NCBI GenBank assembly: GCA_948759685.1 | Contig: CAQBGY010000018.1 | Location: forward strand, 1-26,638 | Origin: an uncultured Eubacterium sp. | GTDB taxonomy: Bacteria > Bacillota_A > Clostridia > Lachnospirales > Lachnospiraceae | DNA: 26,638 nt | Direction: 5' to 3' | Shown here: positions 7,132-16,770 of the stretch, one piece after another | How positions within the stretch are numbered: position 1 is the stretch's first letter | Layout of the letters: every line of letters starts with the position of its first letter | Program-made: the position numbers and the translations under genes | Notes under the pieces: generated by a model | What the model was told of the DNA's origin: nothing | What the model saw: the letters and a program-made list of their open reading frames with translations, nothing else | The model's database searches: none

Positions 7132-7275
7132 TTACCGGGTCGACATCCGATACCACATGCTGTTAATGCACCTTGTAAAAACATTCGGTATAAAAAACTT
7201 ATTTAATTTGTACTTAGAATTTACCATATTTTCTGCCATATTTAAAGGGTTTTCAAGCAACTTTTTCATCTTCAT
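7132..7275 (-). CDS. Possible 47-residue peptide gene
   Basis: A short minus-strand frame begins ATG AAG ATG AAA at 7275 and ends TAA at 7132-7134. It encodes 47 residues starting MKMKKLLENPLNMAENMVNS and containing KLNKFFIPNVFTRC; the composition is protein-like (basic, amphipathic, one Cys). The SD is weak (AGG 7 nt upstream). It ends 40 nt before the start of the next small ORF on the same strand, so the two could be co-transcribed. I recognise no family. It may be chance. Confidence 0.3.
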   Translation of the reverse strand: MKMKKLLENPLNMAENMVNSKYKLNKFFIPNVFTRCINSMWYRMSTR

Positions 7276-7334
7276 CACATTGCCTAAAACCCTTAAAATT
7301 TAAACATTTTTATGAATCGTTTTTTTATAAAAAA

Positions 7335-7354
7335 TTAACAAACCGCCTGTTAAA
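7335..7354 (-). terminator. Weak terminator after uvrA
   Basis: On the minus strand TTAACA and TGTTAA form a 6-bp stem around GGCGGTT, followed by a T-run. It lies about 57 nt past the uvrA stop. The stem is short and AT-rich, so termination here is uncertain. Confidence 0.3.
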
Positions 7355-7411
7355 GCCTTAACAAACACCCCTTGTCCATTTGCTGATTCGTTTAATTGAT
7401 AAATCGTTCTT

Positions 7412-10255
7412 CTACTGCTCTGCACCCTTTTCCAGCATCTGCTTCACAAACCTTGCTGTATAACTTGTCGGATGCTCTGCCACTTCTTCCGGAGTTCCTG
7501 CCACTACTACAGTTCCACCACGGTCGCCGCCATCCGGTCCCATATCAATAATATAATCTGCTGCCTTAATCACATCCAGATTATGCTCGATAACAAGAAC
7601 CGTGTTTCCTTCATCCGTCAGTCTCTGCAAAATCTCAACCAGCTTATGAACATCAGCAAAATGTAGTCCTGTCGTTGGCTCATCCAATACATATATTGTC
7701 TTTCCTGTACTGCGTCGGCTGAGTTCTGTCGCCAGCTTAATACGCTGAGCCTCACCTCCGGACAGCTGTGTGCTTGGCTGTCCCAGTTTGATATATCCCA
7801 ATCCTACATCATATAACGTCTTAACCTTATTATAGATTCTTGGCACATTCTCAAAGAATTTCAAAGCCTCTTCCACAGTCATCTCAAGAACATCATAAAT
7901 ATTTTTACCCTTATATTTTACTTCTAACGTTTCGCGATTATAACGCTTTCCACCACACACCTCACAAGGCACATAGACATCCGGAAGGAAATGCATCTCC
8001 ACTTTCAAAATACCGTCACCGGAACATGCCTCACAGCGTCCGCCTTTTACATTAAAACTAAATCTGCCCTTCTTGTAGCCACGCTCCTTTGCATCCATTG
8101 TAGCTGCAAAAAGATCTCGAATCATATCAAACATACCCGTATATGTGGCAGGGTTACTGCGTGGCGTTCTTCCAATCGGAGACTGGTCAATGTTAATAAT
8201 CTTGTCCAGCTGCTCCACACCTTCGATTTTCTTGTGTTTTCCGGGAATGGTTCTGGCTCTGTTCAACTGTTTTGCCAGACTCTTATAGAGAATCTCATTC
8301 ACCAGCGAACTCTTTCCAGAACCGGACACTCCTGTAACACATGTAAAAACACCCAGAGGGACTTTCACATTCACATTCTTCAGATTATTTTCCTGTGCAC
8401 CCTTCACCTCAATATATCCAGATGGTTTACGGCGGACTTCCGGCACAGGAACTTGCAGTTTTCCACTAAGATACTGCCCTGTAATCGACTTCCTGTTTTT
8501 CATAATCTGCTTTGCCGTACCTGCGGCAATGACCTCTCCGCCATGCTCTCCGGCACGTGGTCCGATATCCACCACATAATCAGCCACCAACATTGTATCC
8601 TCGTCATGCTCTACCACAATCAGAGTATTTCCCAAATCCCTTAAATGCTGTAACGTCTTTAACAACTTCTCGTTATCATTCTGATGCAGTCCGATACTTG
8701 GCTCATCCATAATATACGCCACACCAACCAGCCCGGAACCAATCTGCGTTGCCAGACGGATTCTCTGTGCCTCACCGCCGGACAGCGTTCCGGTTGCTCT
8801 GGATAAGCTGAGATAATCCAATCCCACATCAATTAAAAACTGTAATCTGCCCTTAATCTCTTTTAAGATTTCCTTACCGATAGCCATCTGAGTCTCTGTC
8901 AGTTTCAGTTCCTCAAGAAAAGCTCTCAAATCTCTTACGGACATTTCTGTCATCTCAATAATATTTTTATCTCCTATCGTTACTGCCAGAGATTCTGGTT
9001 TCAATTTATGTCCGTGGCAGGTGCTACATGGAGTAATTCTCATATATGTCTCATATTCTGCTTTCGTAGATTCAGCACTGGTCTCACGGTAACGTCTTTC
9101 AACATTACGTACCAATCCCTCAAATGCAATATCATAAGTTCCAATACCTCTTTGTCCCTGATAATGCACCGGCACCTTTTCTCCCTTCGTACCATTTATC
9201 AGGATATCCTGAATATTTTCGGGATATTTTTCAAAAGGAGTATCCAAATCAAACCCATACCGCTTACATAATGCCTGAAGTATCGCATTACTGAAACTCT
9301 TACCGTCATTAGCACTCTGCCATCCCAAAACTGCAATAGCACCTTCATTGATACTCAGACTTTTATTTGGTATCATCAAGTCAATATCGAACTCCATCTT
9401 ATATCCCAAGCCATAGCAATGCGGACACGCACCAAAAGGGTTATTAAAAGAGAAACTTCTCGGCTGGATTTCTTCAATGCTGATTCCACAATCTGTACAT
9501 GCAAAATTCTGACTGAATGTCATCGTCTCTCCACCAATTACATCCAGATTCATCAGTCCATCACCTAGCTTCAACGCATTCTCGATAGAATCCGTCAATC
9601 TTTTTTCAATGCCTTCACGAATACTCAATCGGTCAATCACAATCTCAATATTGTGTTTAATATTTTTATCCAGTTTAATTTCCTCTGTCAGTTCGTACAT
9701 ATTTCCATCTACAATAACACGCACATAACCACTCTTCTTGGCACTCTCGAACACCTTTTCATGGCGTCCCTTCTTTCCTCTTACGATAGGAGCCAGAATC
9801 TGAAACTTTGTTTTTTCAGGCAAAGCCAGAACCCTGTCGACAATCTCATCTATCGACTGTTTCTTAATCTCCTTACCACAGTTTGGACAATGAGGTACAC
9901 CTGCTCTTGCGTAAAGCAGTCTCATATAATCATAAATCTCTGTAACCGTTCCTACTGTAGAACGTGGATTTCTATTCGTCGACTTCTGGTCAATAGATAT
10001 CGCCGGTGGAAGTCCCTCAATACTCTCAACCTGCGGTTTCTCCATCTGTCCCAAAAACTGTCTGGCATAGGAAGACAGCGATTCCATATATCTTCTCTGT
10101 CCCTCTGCATAAATCGTATCAAAAGCCAGAGATGATTTTCCCGAACCACTAAGTCCTGTAATAACCGTAAATTCATCTCTTGGAATATCAATATCTATAT
10201 TTTTCAGGTTATGTTCACACGCTCCGCGTATCTTAATGTATTTCTTTCCTGCCAT
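7412..10255 (-). CDS. uvrA: UvrABC excinuclease subunit A
   Basis: UvrA is the damage-sensing ATPase of nucleotide excision repair and loads UvrB on lesions. The 947 residues are full length. The first Walker A (GLSGSGKS) is at about 34-41. A zinc-binding CPNCGKE motif, the insertion-domain CTDCG...CPHC zinc module and LSGGEAQR (signature 1) follow, then the second Walker A (GVSGSGKS), the C-terminal zinc module CEACSGDG...CEVCGG, the second LSGGEAQR and Walker [11 protein letters not shown]. The start [12 protein letters not shown] at 10255 has an AAGGGAAG ribosome binding site. It lies 41 nt behind uvrB and is almost certainly co-transcribed with it under LexA control. Confidence 0.98.
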   Translation of the reverse strand: MAGKKYIKIRGACEHNLKNIDIDIPRDEFTVITGLSGSGKSSLAFDTIYAEGQRRYMESLSSYARQFLGQMEKPQVESIEGLPPAISIDQKSTNRNPRSTVGTVTEIYDYMRLLYARAGVPHCPNCGKEIKKQSIDEIVDRVLALPEKTKFQILAPIVRGKKGRHEKVFESAKKSGYVRVIVDGNMYELTEEIKLDKNIKHNIEIVIDRLSIREGIEKRLTDSIENALKLGDGLMNLDVIGGETMTFSQNFACTDCGISIEEIQPRSFSFNNPFGACPHCYGLGYKMEFDIDLMIPNKSLSINEGAIAVLGWQSANDGKSFSNAILQALCKRYGFDLDTPFEKYPENIQDILINGTKGEKVPVHYQGQRGIGTYDIAFEGLVRNVERRYRETSAESTKAEYETYMRITPCSTCHGHKLKPESLAVTIGDKNIIEMTEMSVRDLRAFLEELKLTETQMAIGKEILKEIKGRLQFLIDVGLDYLSLSRATGTLSGGEAQRIRLATQIGSGLVGVAYIMDEPSIGLHQNDNEKLLKTLQHLRDLGNTLIVVEHDEDTMLVADYVVDIGPRAGEHGGEVIAAGTAKQIMKNRKSITGQYLSGKLQVPVPEVRRKPSGYIEVKGAQENNLKNVNVKVPLGVFTCVTGVSGSGKSSLVNEILYKSLAKQLNRARTIPGKHKKIEGVEQLDKIINIDQSPIGRTPRSNPATYTGMFDMIRDLFAATMDAKERGYKKGRFSFNVKGGRCEACSGDGILKVEMHFLPDVYVPCEVCGGKRYNRETLEVKYKGKNIYDVLEMTVEEALKFFENVPRIYNKVKTLYDVGLGYIKLGQPSTQLSGGEAQRIKLATELSRRSTGKTIYVLDEPTTGLHFADVHKLVEILQRLTDEGNTVLVIEHNLDVIKAADYIIDMGPDGGDRGGTVVVAGTPEEVAEHPTSYTARFVKQMLEKGAEQ

Positions 10256-10296
10256 TTTCTTCCCTTTCTATTTCAACATGTTTTATATAAAACCAA

Positions 10297-12276
10297 TTAA
10301 TTATGATACATAAGTTTTAACTCAGCAAGGCGCTCACGCATTTCAATCGCCGTCTCAAAGTCAAGCTCTGCCGCCGCTTTCTGCATACGCTTTTCAACCT
10401 TTTCAATTAACTTCTTAAGTTCTTTCGCATCCATGGATTCAGGGTCTTTCTCAATATCAGAAATCTTCTTGTCAACCTCTTTAGAAATGCTGATAAGCTC
10501 CCTGACTGCCTTCTTAATCGTAGTCGGTGTAATGCCGTGTTCCTCATTATATTTCTGCTGAATCTCACGACGACGGTTCGTCTCCGAAATAGCCCTGTCC
10601 ATAGAGTCCGTCATATTATCAGCATACATGATGACATGTCCTTCGGAATTTCTGGCAGCACGTCCTATCGTCTGAATTAACGATGTCTCCGAACGCAGGA
10701 AGCCTTCCTTATCTGCATCAAGTATCGCTACCAGACTAATCTCAGGAATATCCAGTCCCTCTCGAAGTAAATTAATACCCACTAACACATCAAACACATC
10801 CAGACGCATATCACGAATAATCTCCGTACGCTCCAATGTATCAATATCAGAATGAAGATACTTTACTCTGATGCCAACATCTCGCATATAGTCTGTCAAA
10901 TCCTCTGCCATACGTTTCGTCAGTGTCGTAACAAGCACCTTATTCTTCTTTTCTACTTCTTTATTAATCTCTGAAATCAAATCATCAATCTGCCCCTCTA
11001 TCGGCCGGACACTGATTTCCGGATCTAATAACCCTGTCGGTCTGATAATCTGTTCTGTCCTGAGCAGTTCATGCTCGTTCTCATAAACATTCGGAGTCGC
11101 CGACACAAAAAGCATCTGGTCTATCATTCCCTCAAACTCTTCGAACTTCAAAGGGCGGTTGTCTTTCGCAGAAGGCAGTCGGAATCCAAAATCTACCAGC
11201 GTACCCTTTCTTGACTGGTCTCCATTATACATCCCACGCACCTGTGGTATTGTAATGTGGCTTTCATCTACAATAATCAGAAAATCATCTCCAAAATATT
11301 CTATCAACGTATGTGGAGTCGCTCCCGGCTCCAGTCCTGCCATATGCCTCGAATAATTTTCTATCCCGGAACAAATACCGGTCTCCCTCAGCATCTCCAT
11401 ATCAAAGTTTGTGCGCTCCGCAATACGCTGAGCCTCTATCAGCTTGTCCTCTGACTTAAAGTATGACACCTGCTCTGCCAGTTCTTTCTCAATATCCTTT
11501 ATGGCTCGTTCCATCTTCTCTGGTGCCACCACATAATGAGAATTCGGAAAAACCGCCACATGCTCCAGTTCATGACGCACCTCTCCTGTCAGTGAATCAA
11601 TCTCTGTAATACGCTCTATCTCATCATCAAAAAACTCAATACGCACAGCACTGTCCGTATAAGAGGCAGGAAAAACCTCTAAATTCTCCCCACGCACTCT
11701 GAATGTACCACGCTTAAAATCCATATCATTTCTGTCATATTGTATCTCTATCAACTTATGAATAATATCATCCCTGTCCCTTATTGTACCCGGACGCAGT
11801 GAAACCACCATATTCTTATAATCGATTGGATCACCCAGTCCATATATGCAGGAAACCGAAGATACAATAATAACATCTTTCCTCTCCATCAGCGCCATCG
11901 TGGCTGAGTGGCGCAGTTTATCAATTTCATCATTAATGGCCGAGTCTTTCTCGATATACGTATCCGTACTCGGTACATACGCCTCCGGCTGATAATAATC
12001 ATAATAGGACACAAAATACTCTACTGCATTTTCAGGAAAAAACTCCTTAAACTCACCATAAAGCTGTGCTGCCAAGGTCTTATTATGCGCAATAATCAAT
12101 GTTGGTTTATTTAATTGTTCAATAACATTCGCCATCGTAAAAGTCTTACCGGAGCCGGTAACCCCCAATAATGTTTGAAACTGATTACCATTCTGAAAAC
12201 CTTCTACCAGCTCTTGTATCGCTTGCGGCTGATCACCGGTAGGCTTATATTCTGAATGTAATTTAAAACTATCCAC
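10297..12276 (-). CDS. uvrB: UvrABC excinuclease subunit B
   Basis: UvrB is the helicase-like subunit that verifies damage and recruits UvrC. It has 659 residues, the usual size. The Walker A motif GVTGSGKT is at 38-45. The damage-probing beta-hairpin segment [12 protein letters not shown] follows, then DESH (motif II), the helicase motifs [10 protein letters not shown] and QTIGRAARN, and a C-terminal UVR motif ([20 protein letters not shown]) that contacts UvrC. The ATG at 12276 is preceded by CGGAGG at good spacing. A LexA-type box about 100 bp upstream indicates SOS induction. uvrA follows 41 nt downstream. Confidence 0.98.
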   Translation of the reverse strand: MDSFKLHSEYKPTGDQPQAIQELVEGFQNGNQFQTLLGVTGSGKTFTMANVIEQLNKPTLIIAHNKTLAAQLYGEFKEFFPENAVEYFVSYYDYYQPEAYVPSTDTYIEKDSAINDEIDKLRHSATMALMERKDVIIVSSVSCIYGLGDPIDYKNMVVSLRPGTIRDRDDIIHKLIEIQYDRNDMDFKRGTFRVRGENLEVFPASYTDSAVRIEFFDDEIERITEIDSLTGEVRHELEHVAVFPNSHYVVAPEKMERAIKDIEKELAEQVSYFKSEDKLIEAQRIAERTNFDMEMLRETGICSGIENYSRHMAGLEPGATPHTLIEYFGDDFLIIVDESHITIPQVRGMYNGDQSRKGTLVDFGFRLPSAKDNRPLKFEEFEGMIDQMLFVSATPNVYENEHELLRTEQIIRPTGLLDPEISVRPIEGQIDDLISEINKEVEKKNKVLVTTLTKRMAEDLTDYMRDVGIRVKYLHSDIDTLERTEIIRDMRLDVFDVLVGINLLREGLDIPEISLVAILDADKEGFLRSETSLIQTIGRAARNSEGHVIMYADNMTDSMDRAISETNRRREIQQKYNEEHGITPTTIKKAVRELISISKEVDKKISDIEKDPESMDAKELKKLIEKVEKRMQKAAAELDFETAIEMRERLAELKLMYHN

Positions 12277-12374
12277 ATGAATACCTCCGTTTCCACAAAA
12301 AGATATCTCATAATAAACTCATTGTAAATCTCAAACTATTTTACCATATAAAAATATAAATGTATAGCAAAATC

Positions 12375-12388
12375 AGAACAAACGTTCT
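12375..12388 (-). promoter_or_regulatory. LexA (SOS) box upstream of uvrB-uvrA
   Basis: AGAACAAACGTTCT is a near-perfect copy of the Gram-positive LexA/DinR operator (GAAC-N4-GTTC core with dyad symmetry). It lies about 100 bp upstream of the uvrB start, in the intergenic region shared with the divergent membrane-protein gene. The exact uvrB promoter is not obvious; TATACA and TATGGT both occur between the box and the start. Because the box lies about 55 bp upstream of the other gene's TATAAT, it might influence that gene too. Confidence 0.8.
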
Positions 12389-12441
12389 TTTTTAATATTC
12401 CTATTAATCATTATTTACTTTTATTTCTCTTAAAATTCAGT

Positions 12442-12447
12442 TATAAT
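12442..12447 (+). promoter_or_regulatory. -10 box of the divergent membrane-protein gene
   Basis: A consensus TATAAT followed by G lies 65 nt before the chosen start codon. The -35 region is poor (TTTTAT at 17-bp spacing). An ATG overlapping this box (12446) begins a longer open frame, which argues that the longer frame is not translated from there. Confidence 0.45.
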
Positions 12448-12511
12448 GCTTTTAAATCAAAAAAGAGAATTTTTATTACATAAAAATAACAGGCAATGGG
12501 GAGAAAATATA

Positions 12512-13057
12512 ATGCAAAGTCTTTATTTATATGATGTAGATTTTCATACACCAACAGAAGCAGAACGAAAAGAAATACGCACCTTTCAAAATCAACATAT
12601 TCTCAAATGCTGGTTAAAAAGATTTATAATCACATTTATTATCATTGGTATTATTATCTCCTTTCAGCTAATCGCAAGGCAGACCATTCCAAATATGTTT
12701 GGCGAACACGATACAATCGAACGGTTAATTTTATATGGAATCTCTGCTTTTATTGGAATAAATATTTTATCTTTCTTACAATTAATATTTAAGACAAGAG
12801 TATTTTTTAATATCAAAAAAGCGAACATCACAAAACTTACAGTAAAGAAAAAAATTGTCGTCGATGAGATTGTAAAATTTGTTAATATCAGAATTAAATA
12901 CAAATATTTGGTATGTGAATTGTCTGATGGAACATTCATTATGGACAGAGTATGGGTTCGCGGTCCCATTGCTTTTTCCTGTATCAAGGAAGGACAGACC
13001 ATTTATGTAGAACGTATACATGATGTAGGCCACTACCAATATTACTACGTTGCTTGA
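12512..13057 (+). CDS. Hypothetical membrane protein with two transmembrane segments
   Basis: I do not recognise the family. The protein has 181 residues beginning MQSLYLYDVDFHTPTEAERK. The start at 12512 has GGGGAG 8 nt upstream; a longer frame from 12446 would begin inside the -10 box. Two hydrophobic helices are visible (FIITFIIIGIIISFQLIA and LILYGISAFIGINILSFLQL), separated by a short loop. A C-terminal domain of about 90 residues rich in beta strands (KLTVKKKIVVDEIVKF, KYLVCELSDGTFIMDRVWV) is probably cytoplasmic. It is transcribed divergently from uvrB and ends before a bidirectional terminator, so it is a single-gene unit. Confidence 0.75.
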   Translation: MQSLYLYDVDFHTPTEAERKEIRTFQNQHILKCWLKRFIITFIIIGIIISFQLIARQTIPNMFGEHDTIERLILYGISAFIGINILSFLQLIFKTRVFFNIKKANITKLTVKKKIVVDEIVKFVNIRIKYKYLVCELSDGTFIMDRVWVRGPIAFSCIKEGQTIYVERIHDVGHYQYYYVA

Positions 13058-13099
13058 CACAATCTTCGGCCTTTCGTGTTTCTAAATTAGTTAAAAAAA

Positions 13100-13137
13100 C
13101 AGCCGGGAAATTTTACATTTCAAAAATCTCCCGGCTG
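13100..13137. terminator. Bidirectional terminator between convergent genes
   Basis: A 9-bp GC-rich stem (CAGCCGGGA / TCCCGGCTG) has an AT-rich loop that can extend the pairing. On the minus strand it is followed by a run of seven T, on the plus strand by TCTCTTTATTTTT. It serves both the membrane-protein gene on the left and the amidase gene on the right. Confidence 0.85.
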
Positions 13138-13142
13138 TCTCT

Positions 13143-13781
13143 TTATTTTTCTCTATATTTTTTCACATCATCTTTGAACTCTTCCCACTTATCCTCATTC
13201 CTTACATAATAACGTGGACATTCTTTGCCTGTAATATCATAATGCCTGATAATATGTTTCTCTTTCAAACCACATCTCTCCAAAAGCCATGCTGTCAGTT
13301 TTACCAAAGACTGATATGTTTTCTTATTGAATTTTCCGCCCTCATCAGGATGACACACCTCAATAGAAATCGTATCATTATTTCTCCAATTACTTGCTGC
13401 CGACATTTCATCGAGCGGAATACATTGAATAATCTCCCCTTTTAACCCTACGATAAAATGAGAACTCACATTAGATTGGGGGCTCACATAAAAATCATGG
13501 TTTCCCTGGGCAGTGCTTCCCGGATTTCCTACATAATGAATGACAATATCTTTTACACGACTTAACTTTTTTCCGTTTCGTGAAGTCCCATCGTTTTCAA
13601 TAATCTGCTTGTCAATCCATTCAGGAGTTTTTGTCTTACCAAGATTTTGAACCTGCAGTCTATCTTTCCAAAATCCCTTCCCCCATATCCCTGCTATTAT
13701 CAAAACTATTATAATTATGAAAGCAATAATCCATTGCTTATTTTTCTTTCTTCTGTTTCTTTTATATTTCTTATTTTTCAT
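13143..13781 (-). CDS. Membrane-anchored N-acetylmuramoyl-L-alanine amidase (Amidase_2)
   Basis: This is a zinc amidase of the Amidase_2/PGRP fold, cleaving the bond between N-acetylmuramic acid and the stem peptide. Its 212 residues comprise a very basic N-terminus (MKNKKYKRNRRKKNKQ), one transmembrane helix (about 17-35, IIAFIIIIVLIIAGIWG) and an extracellular catalytic domain from about 75. Zinc ligands visible are the His in IVIHYVGN and the His in IIRHYDITGKECPRYY; SSHFIVGLKGEI is the typical core strand pair. The SD AAAAGGG lies 7 nt before the ATG. It is alone between a terminator and the antiporter operon, and a role in wall turnover is inferred. Confidence 0.88.
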   Translation of the reverse strand: MKNKKYKRNRRKKNKQWIIAFIIIIVLIIAGIWGKGFWKDRLQVQNLGKTKTPEWIDKQIIENDGTSRNGKKLSRVKDIVIHYVGNPGSTAQGNHDFYVSPQSNVSSHFIVGLKGEIIQCIPLDEMSAASNWRNNDTISIEVCHPDEGGKFNKKTYQSLVKLTAWLLERCGLKEKHIIRHYDITGKECPRYYVRNEDKWEEFKDDVKKYREK

Positions 13782-13847
13782 CTTCTGTCCCTTTTCTTTG
13801 CAAATCCGAAATCCACTCGTAAAATAATCCTTTACCTCTAATTATAT

Positions 13848-15050
13848 CTATGCTTTAATTTCCCCAATCTTAACGAGCATAACTTTTGTCAATATCGGTC
13901 CAATCAATTCATATATAATTGTTCCGCATACGACCACTGCTGTAATTTCATTTGCATATTCCGGAACTACCGAACCACACATCATAGCCAGCCCGATAGC
14001 CACGCCTGCCTGTGGAATCAATCCAATGCCCAAGTATTTCTGAACATTAGAATCAGCATGAGATACCCTGCCGCCAATAAATGCTCCAAGCATCTTTCCA
14101 ATCACTCTGACAATTATGTAAACCACGCCAATCAGACCAACCTTTGGCAGAATAGATATATCCATTCCTGCACCTGTCACAAAAAAGAACAACATAAACA
14201 GTGGTGGTGTCATTCGATCCATCTGGTCAAATACCGGTCCCCAGTTATGGGAGATGTTCACAACCGTAATGCTCAATGCCATACATGCAAGAAGCGGTGA
14301 AAAACTAAGCACCTCTATATGTGACACTGCCACACAGAAAGAAACCATTGCAATTGTTATGGCAAGTCTGTTTCCTCTGCCTGTAAAATACTTAATTAAT
14401 ATTGCAAAAATAATTCCTAAAATAATGCCAAAGGCAAGCGAACCAAATATTTCCTTAATCGGCTCAATAAATGTCATAAGACTTACCTGACCTGTGAGCG
14501 TTCTTGCCAAAGCTACACAAATACCATAGGACATCAACGCAGTCGCATCATCAATAGCAACAACCGGTATCAAAGTCTTTGTGACAATACCATTCGCTTT
14601 ATACTGTCTGGCAACCAGTATTGTCGCTGCCGGGTCTGTTGCTGCTGCAATCGCTCCCATAATTAATGCCAGCTGAATATTTCCTGTTACTGCAAAAATC
14701 CCTAGAGCAACTGCTATTACTGCACCTACTGACTCAAAACACGCAATAACAATCGGAGATTTTCCTAACTTTCGTATATATTTAAATTCAAATTCTGTTC
14801 CTATGGAGAAAGCAATAAACCCGGTTGCCAAATCCTTGATAACATCAAACTTTGACACCATCTCTGCTGCTACATTCTGCCCAAAAAACTGTTCCATCTG
14901 CCGGGTACCAAGCACAAGTCCTGCTAAAAGTCCCATAATAATGTATCCTGTGACATTCGGTAATTTAAACTGTTTCACAATTTTGCCTGCTATCAGACAT
15001 AAAAACAGACCAACTGTCAAATATATCAATAGTAAATATTTCGCGTCCAT
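13848..15050 (-). CDS. Cation:proton antiporter (CPA2-like, Na+/H+ exchanger family)
   Basis: This is a polytopic membrane protein of 400 residues with about 11-13 hydrophobic helices, matching the Na+/H+ exchanger domain of the CPA superfamily. Characteristic segments are LPNVTGYIIMGLLAGLVLG near the N-terminus and the central GAIAAATDPAATILVARQY, where the DPA aspartate is the usual ion-binding position. GLIPQAGVAIGLAMM lies near the C-terminus. No TrkA-N/RCK domain is attached. The ATG at 15050 (GGAG 6 nt upstream) lies one base after the stop codon of the PII-like gene, so the two are translationally coupled. The transported ion (Na+ or K+) is not determinable here. Confidence 0.88.
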   Translation of the reverse strand: MDAKYLLLIYLTVGLFLCLIAGKIVKQFKLPNVTGYIIMGLLAGLVLGTRQMEQFFGQNVAAEMVSKFDVIKDLATGFIAFSIGTEFEFKYIRKLGKSPIVIACFESVGAVIAVALGIFAVTGNIQLALIMGAIAAATDPAATILVARQYKANGIVTKTLIPVVAIDDATALMSYGICVALARTLTGQVSLMTFIEPIKEIFGSLAFGIILGIIFAILIKYFTGRGNRLAITIAMVSFCVAVSHIEVLSFSPLLACMALSITVVNISHNWGPVFDQMDRMTPPLFMLFFFVTGAGMDISILPKVGLIGVVYIIVRVIGKMLGAFIGGRVSHADSNVQKYLGIGLIPQAGVAIGLAMMCGSVVPEYANEITAVVVCGTIIYELIGPILTKVMLVKIGEIKA

Positions 15051-15051
15051 C

Positions 15052-15396
15052 TTATTCTCCAAGCCCCTCCGCAAAATCTATTGGAACAGTAAACATAACT
15101 CCTGTCCCCGGTTTATTAATATCTCCAATCACATTCTCAATCACTTTTTCAGCCTCTTTCAGCAATTCATCTTTTAAGATAAACAACAGAACTTTACACT
15201 CTTCATTATATTCAAAGTTCTTCGCACGTCTTAAAAATCCTCCAATAATAATGGAATCGTCTGACCATGCACTTAATCCTTTCGTCATACTCTTTGCATC
15301 AATAATTGTTCCATGATGCACACCGATTTTTTTCAATTCATCATTTAATTCGCTGATTAATTCTGTCTGCTTCAAGATTAATGTTAATAACTTCAT
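15052..15396 (-). CDS. PII-like (GlnB-fold) signalling protein
   Basis: The protein of 114 residues starts MKLLTLILKQTELISELNDE, the beta1-alpha1 pattern of PII proteins. A middle segment SAWSDDSIIIGGFLRRAKNF stands where the T-loop would be, followed by CKVLLFILKDELLKEAEKVIENVIGDINKPGTGVMFTVPID; the GTG-x-FTVPVD-like strand is strongly PII-like. The classical uridylylated T-loop tyrosine motif is absent, so it belongs to the PII-like group rather than GlnB/GlnK. The ATG at 15396 has GAGG at good spacing; an upstream GTG is too close to the SD. Coupling to an antiporter suggests nucleotide-dependent control of transport, which is inference. Confidence 0.75.
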   Translation of the reverse strand: MKLLTLILKQTELISELNDELKKIGVHHGTIIDAKSMTKGLSAWSDDSIIIGGFLRRAKNFEYNEECKVLLFILKDELLKEAEKVIENVIGDINKPGTGVMFTVPIDFAEGLGE

Positions 15397-15464
15397 ATTC
15401 GACCTCACCTTTCGTGAATAACTTTTTTCAGAAATTTATAATCTGAACTATTTCTTCTAAGTAA

Positions 15465-16673
15465 TTATTTCAACTCTTCTATCGCTTTTTCGAGCTGGAT
15501 ATCTTTCTTTTCATCTTCTCCCTGCTGCACCTTTATGTCAGGTGTAATACCCTTACCGTGTATGTTCTTTCCACTTGGTGTATAATATTTTTCTACTGTC
15601 AGTTTCACTGCCGAACCATCACCCAATGGAATAATTTGCTGAACAATTCCTTTTCCAAAAGACTGTGTTCCTATGATTTTCCCAGCCTTAAAGTCCTGAA
15701 TCGCACCTGCAAAAATCTCCGATGCACTGGCACTATTTTCATTCTGCAAAACGACCATCGCCATATTCAGGCTATTTGGTTCTGATACCTGTTTTTCCTC
15801 ATTGCCATACTTATCTTTCGTATAAACCAGCGTTCCTGCCGGAAGAATTTCATCTAACATATCACAAACAGTAGAGTACGAACCACCCGGATTATTTCTT
15901 ACATCGAAAATAACCTTTTTCATACCCTTCTTTTTTAACTGACTCAAAGCCTTCGTAAACTGTTCTCCTGTTATCTCGTCAAACTCTGTAATCTGTATAT
16001 ATCCAATCTCCTTATTCAACATCTTACTCTCAACAGTTGGAACTTTTACTTCGTCTCTTATAATCTTCAAATCTATATATTTTTTCTCTGAAGGGCGATA
16101 CACCGTTACCTTTACCTGTGTTCCCTTTTCTCCCTTCATCATTGCAACAACCTTATCTACTTCTTTTCCATCAACGCTTTCATCATCAACCTTATGGATA
16201 ACGTCTTCTGCCTTCATTCCTGCCTTATCCGCCGGTGCTCCCTGAAATACCTTAGAAATTGTAATAAGCCCTGTTTTCATATCTTGAGAAACTAACGCTC
16301 CAATTCCATAATACTTTCCTGATGTAGCCTGCATTAATTCCTTATACTCTTCCTTTGTATAATAAACAGAATACGGGTCTCCAATTCCTGCAAACAGCCC
16401 CTTATAAAGACCTTCCACGAGGTAATCCTGATTCACATCTTCTAAATAATAATTATGTATTACATGTTCCAATGACTTCAGTTTTTTTTCTGCTTTACTT
16501 ACTGCCACATCGTTTTTTGAAGAAGTAATGCCGGTATCTGAAAGATAAATACCCGCGCCAATTCCTGCCACCATAATAAACATTGAAAGCATTCCTATCA
16601 AAAATCCCGGAACAAATCCACTTCTATTCTTTTTCTTCACAATCACTTTTCCTTTTCTTCTTTTTATTATCAT
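15465..16673 (-). CDS. S41 family C-terminal processing protease (CtpA/CtpB type)
   Basis: This serine protease is membrane-anchored and faces the outside. Of 402 residues, the first 18 are basic and a transmembrane helix follows (about 21-44). A helical region precedes the PDZ domain (about 118-205, YYGIGALVSQ ... GAPADKAGMKAEDVI), and the catalytic domain contains the Ser/Lys dyad S316 (NSASASEI) and K341 (SFGKGIVQ), 25 residues apart as in CtpB and Prc. The ATG at 16673 lacks an SD; a GTG at 16640 has AAAAGGAAA upstream and could be the real start. It follows the ftsE-ftsX-M23 genes, 97 nt downstream, with a hairpin between. It probably processes division- or wall-associated proteins. Confidence 0.93.
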   Translation of the reverse strand: MIIKRRKGKVIVKKKNRSGFVPGFLIGMLSMFIMVAGIGAGIYLSDTGITSSKNDVAVSKAEKKLKSLEHVIHNYYLEDVNQDYLVEGLYKGLFAGIGDPYSVYYTKEEYKELMQATSGKYYGIGALVSQDMKTGLITISKVFQGAPADKAGMKAEDVIHKVDDESVDGKEVDKVVAMMKGEKGTQVKVTVYRPSEKKYIDLKIIRDEVKVPTVESKMLNKEIGYIQITEFDEITGEQFTKALSQLKKKGMKKVIFDVRNNPGGSYSTVCDMLDEILPAGTLVYTKDKYGNEEKQVSEPNSLNMAMVVLQNENSASASEIFAGAIQDFKAGKIIGTQSFGKGIVQQIIPLGDGSAVKLTVEKYYTPSGKNIHGKGITPDIKVQQGEDEKKDIQLEKAIEELK

Positions 16674-16688
16674 TTTTAATCGAGTAGA

Positions 16689-16720
16689 ATGAGGAATGAA
16701 AATCTTCTTTCATTCCTCAT
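16689..16720 (-). other. Perfect 13-bp hairpin upstream of the S41 protease gene
   Basis: ATGAGGAATGAAA (16689-16701 on the plus strand) pairs perfectly with TTTCATTCCTCAT (16708-16720) around a 6-nt loop. Neither strand is followed by a U-run, so it is not a standard terminator. In the transcript it ends about 15 nt before the ATG at 16673, where it could act as an mRNA processing or stability element or affect initiation. Confidence 0.5.
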
Positions 16721-16770
16721 CCTCTCTAAGCCTGCACTGCTGATACTATGCTTAATATTATTCTGTTATT

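Noticed and set aside
7991..8644. Plus-strand 217-codon frame inside uvrA
   Set aside because: It lies wholly opposite a perfectly conserved uvrA coding sequence and its translation has no domain-like character.
12446..12511. Longer N-terminus for the membrane protein (start at 12446)
   Set aside because: That ATG overlaps the TATAAT box and has no SD; the ATG at 12512 has GGGGAG at ideal spacing.
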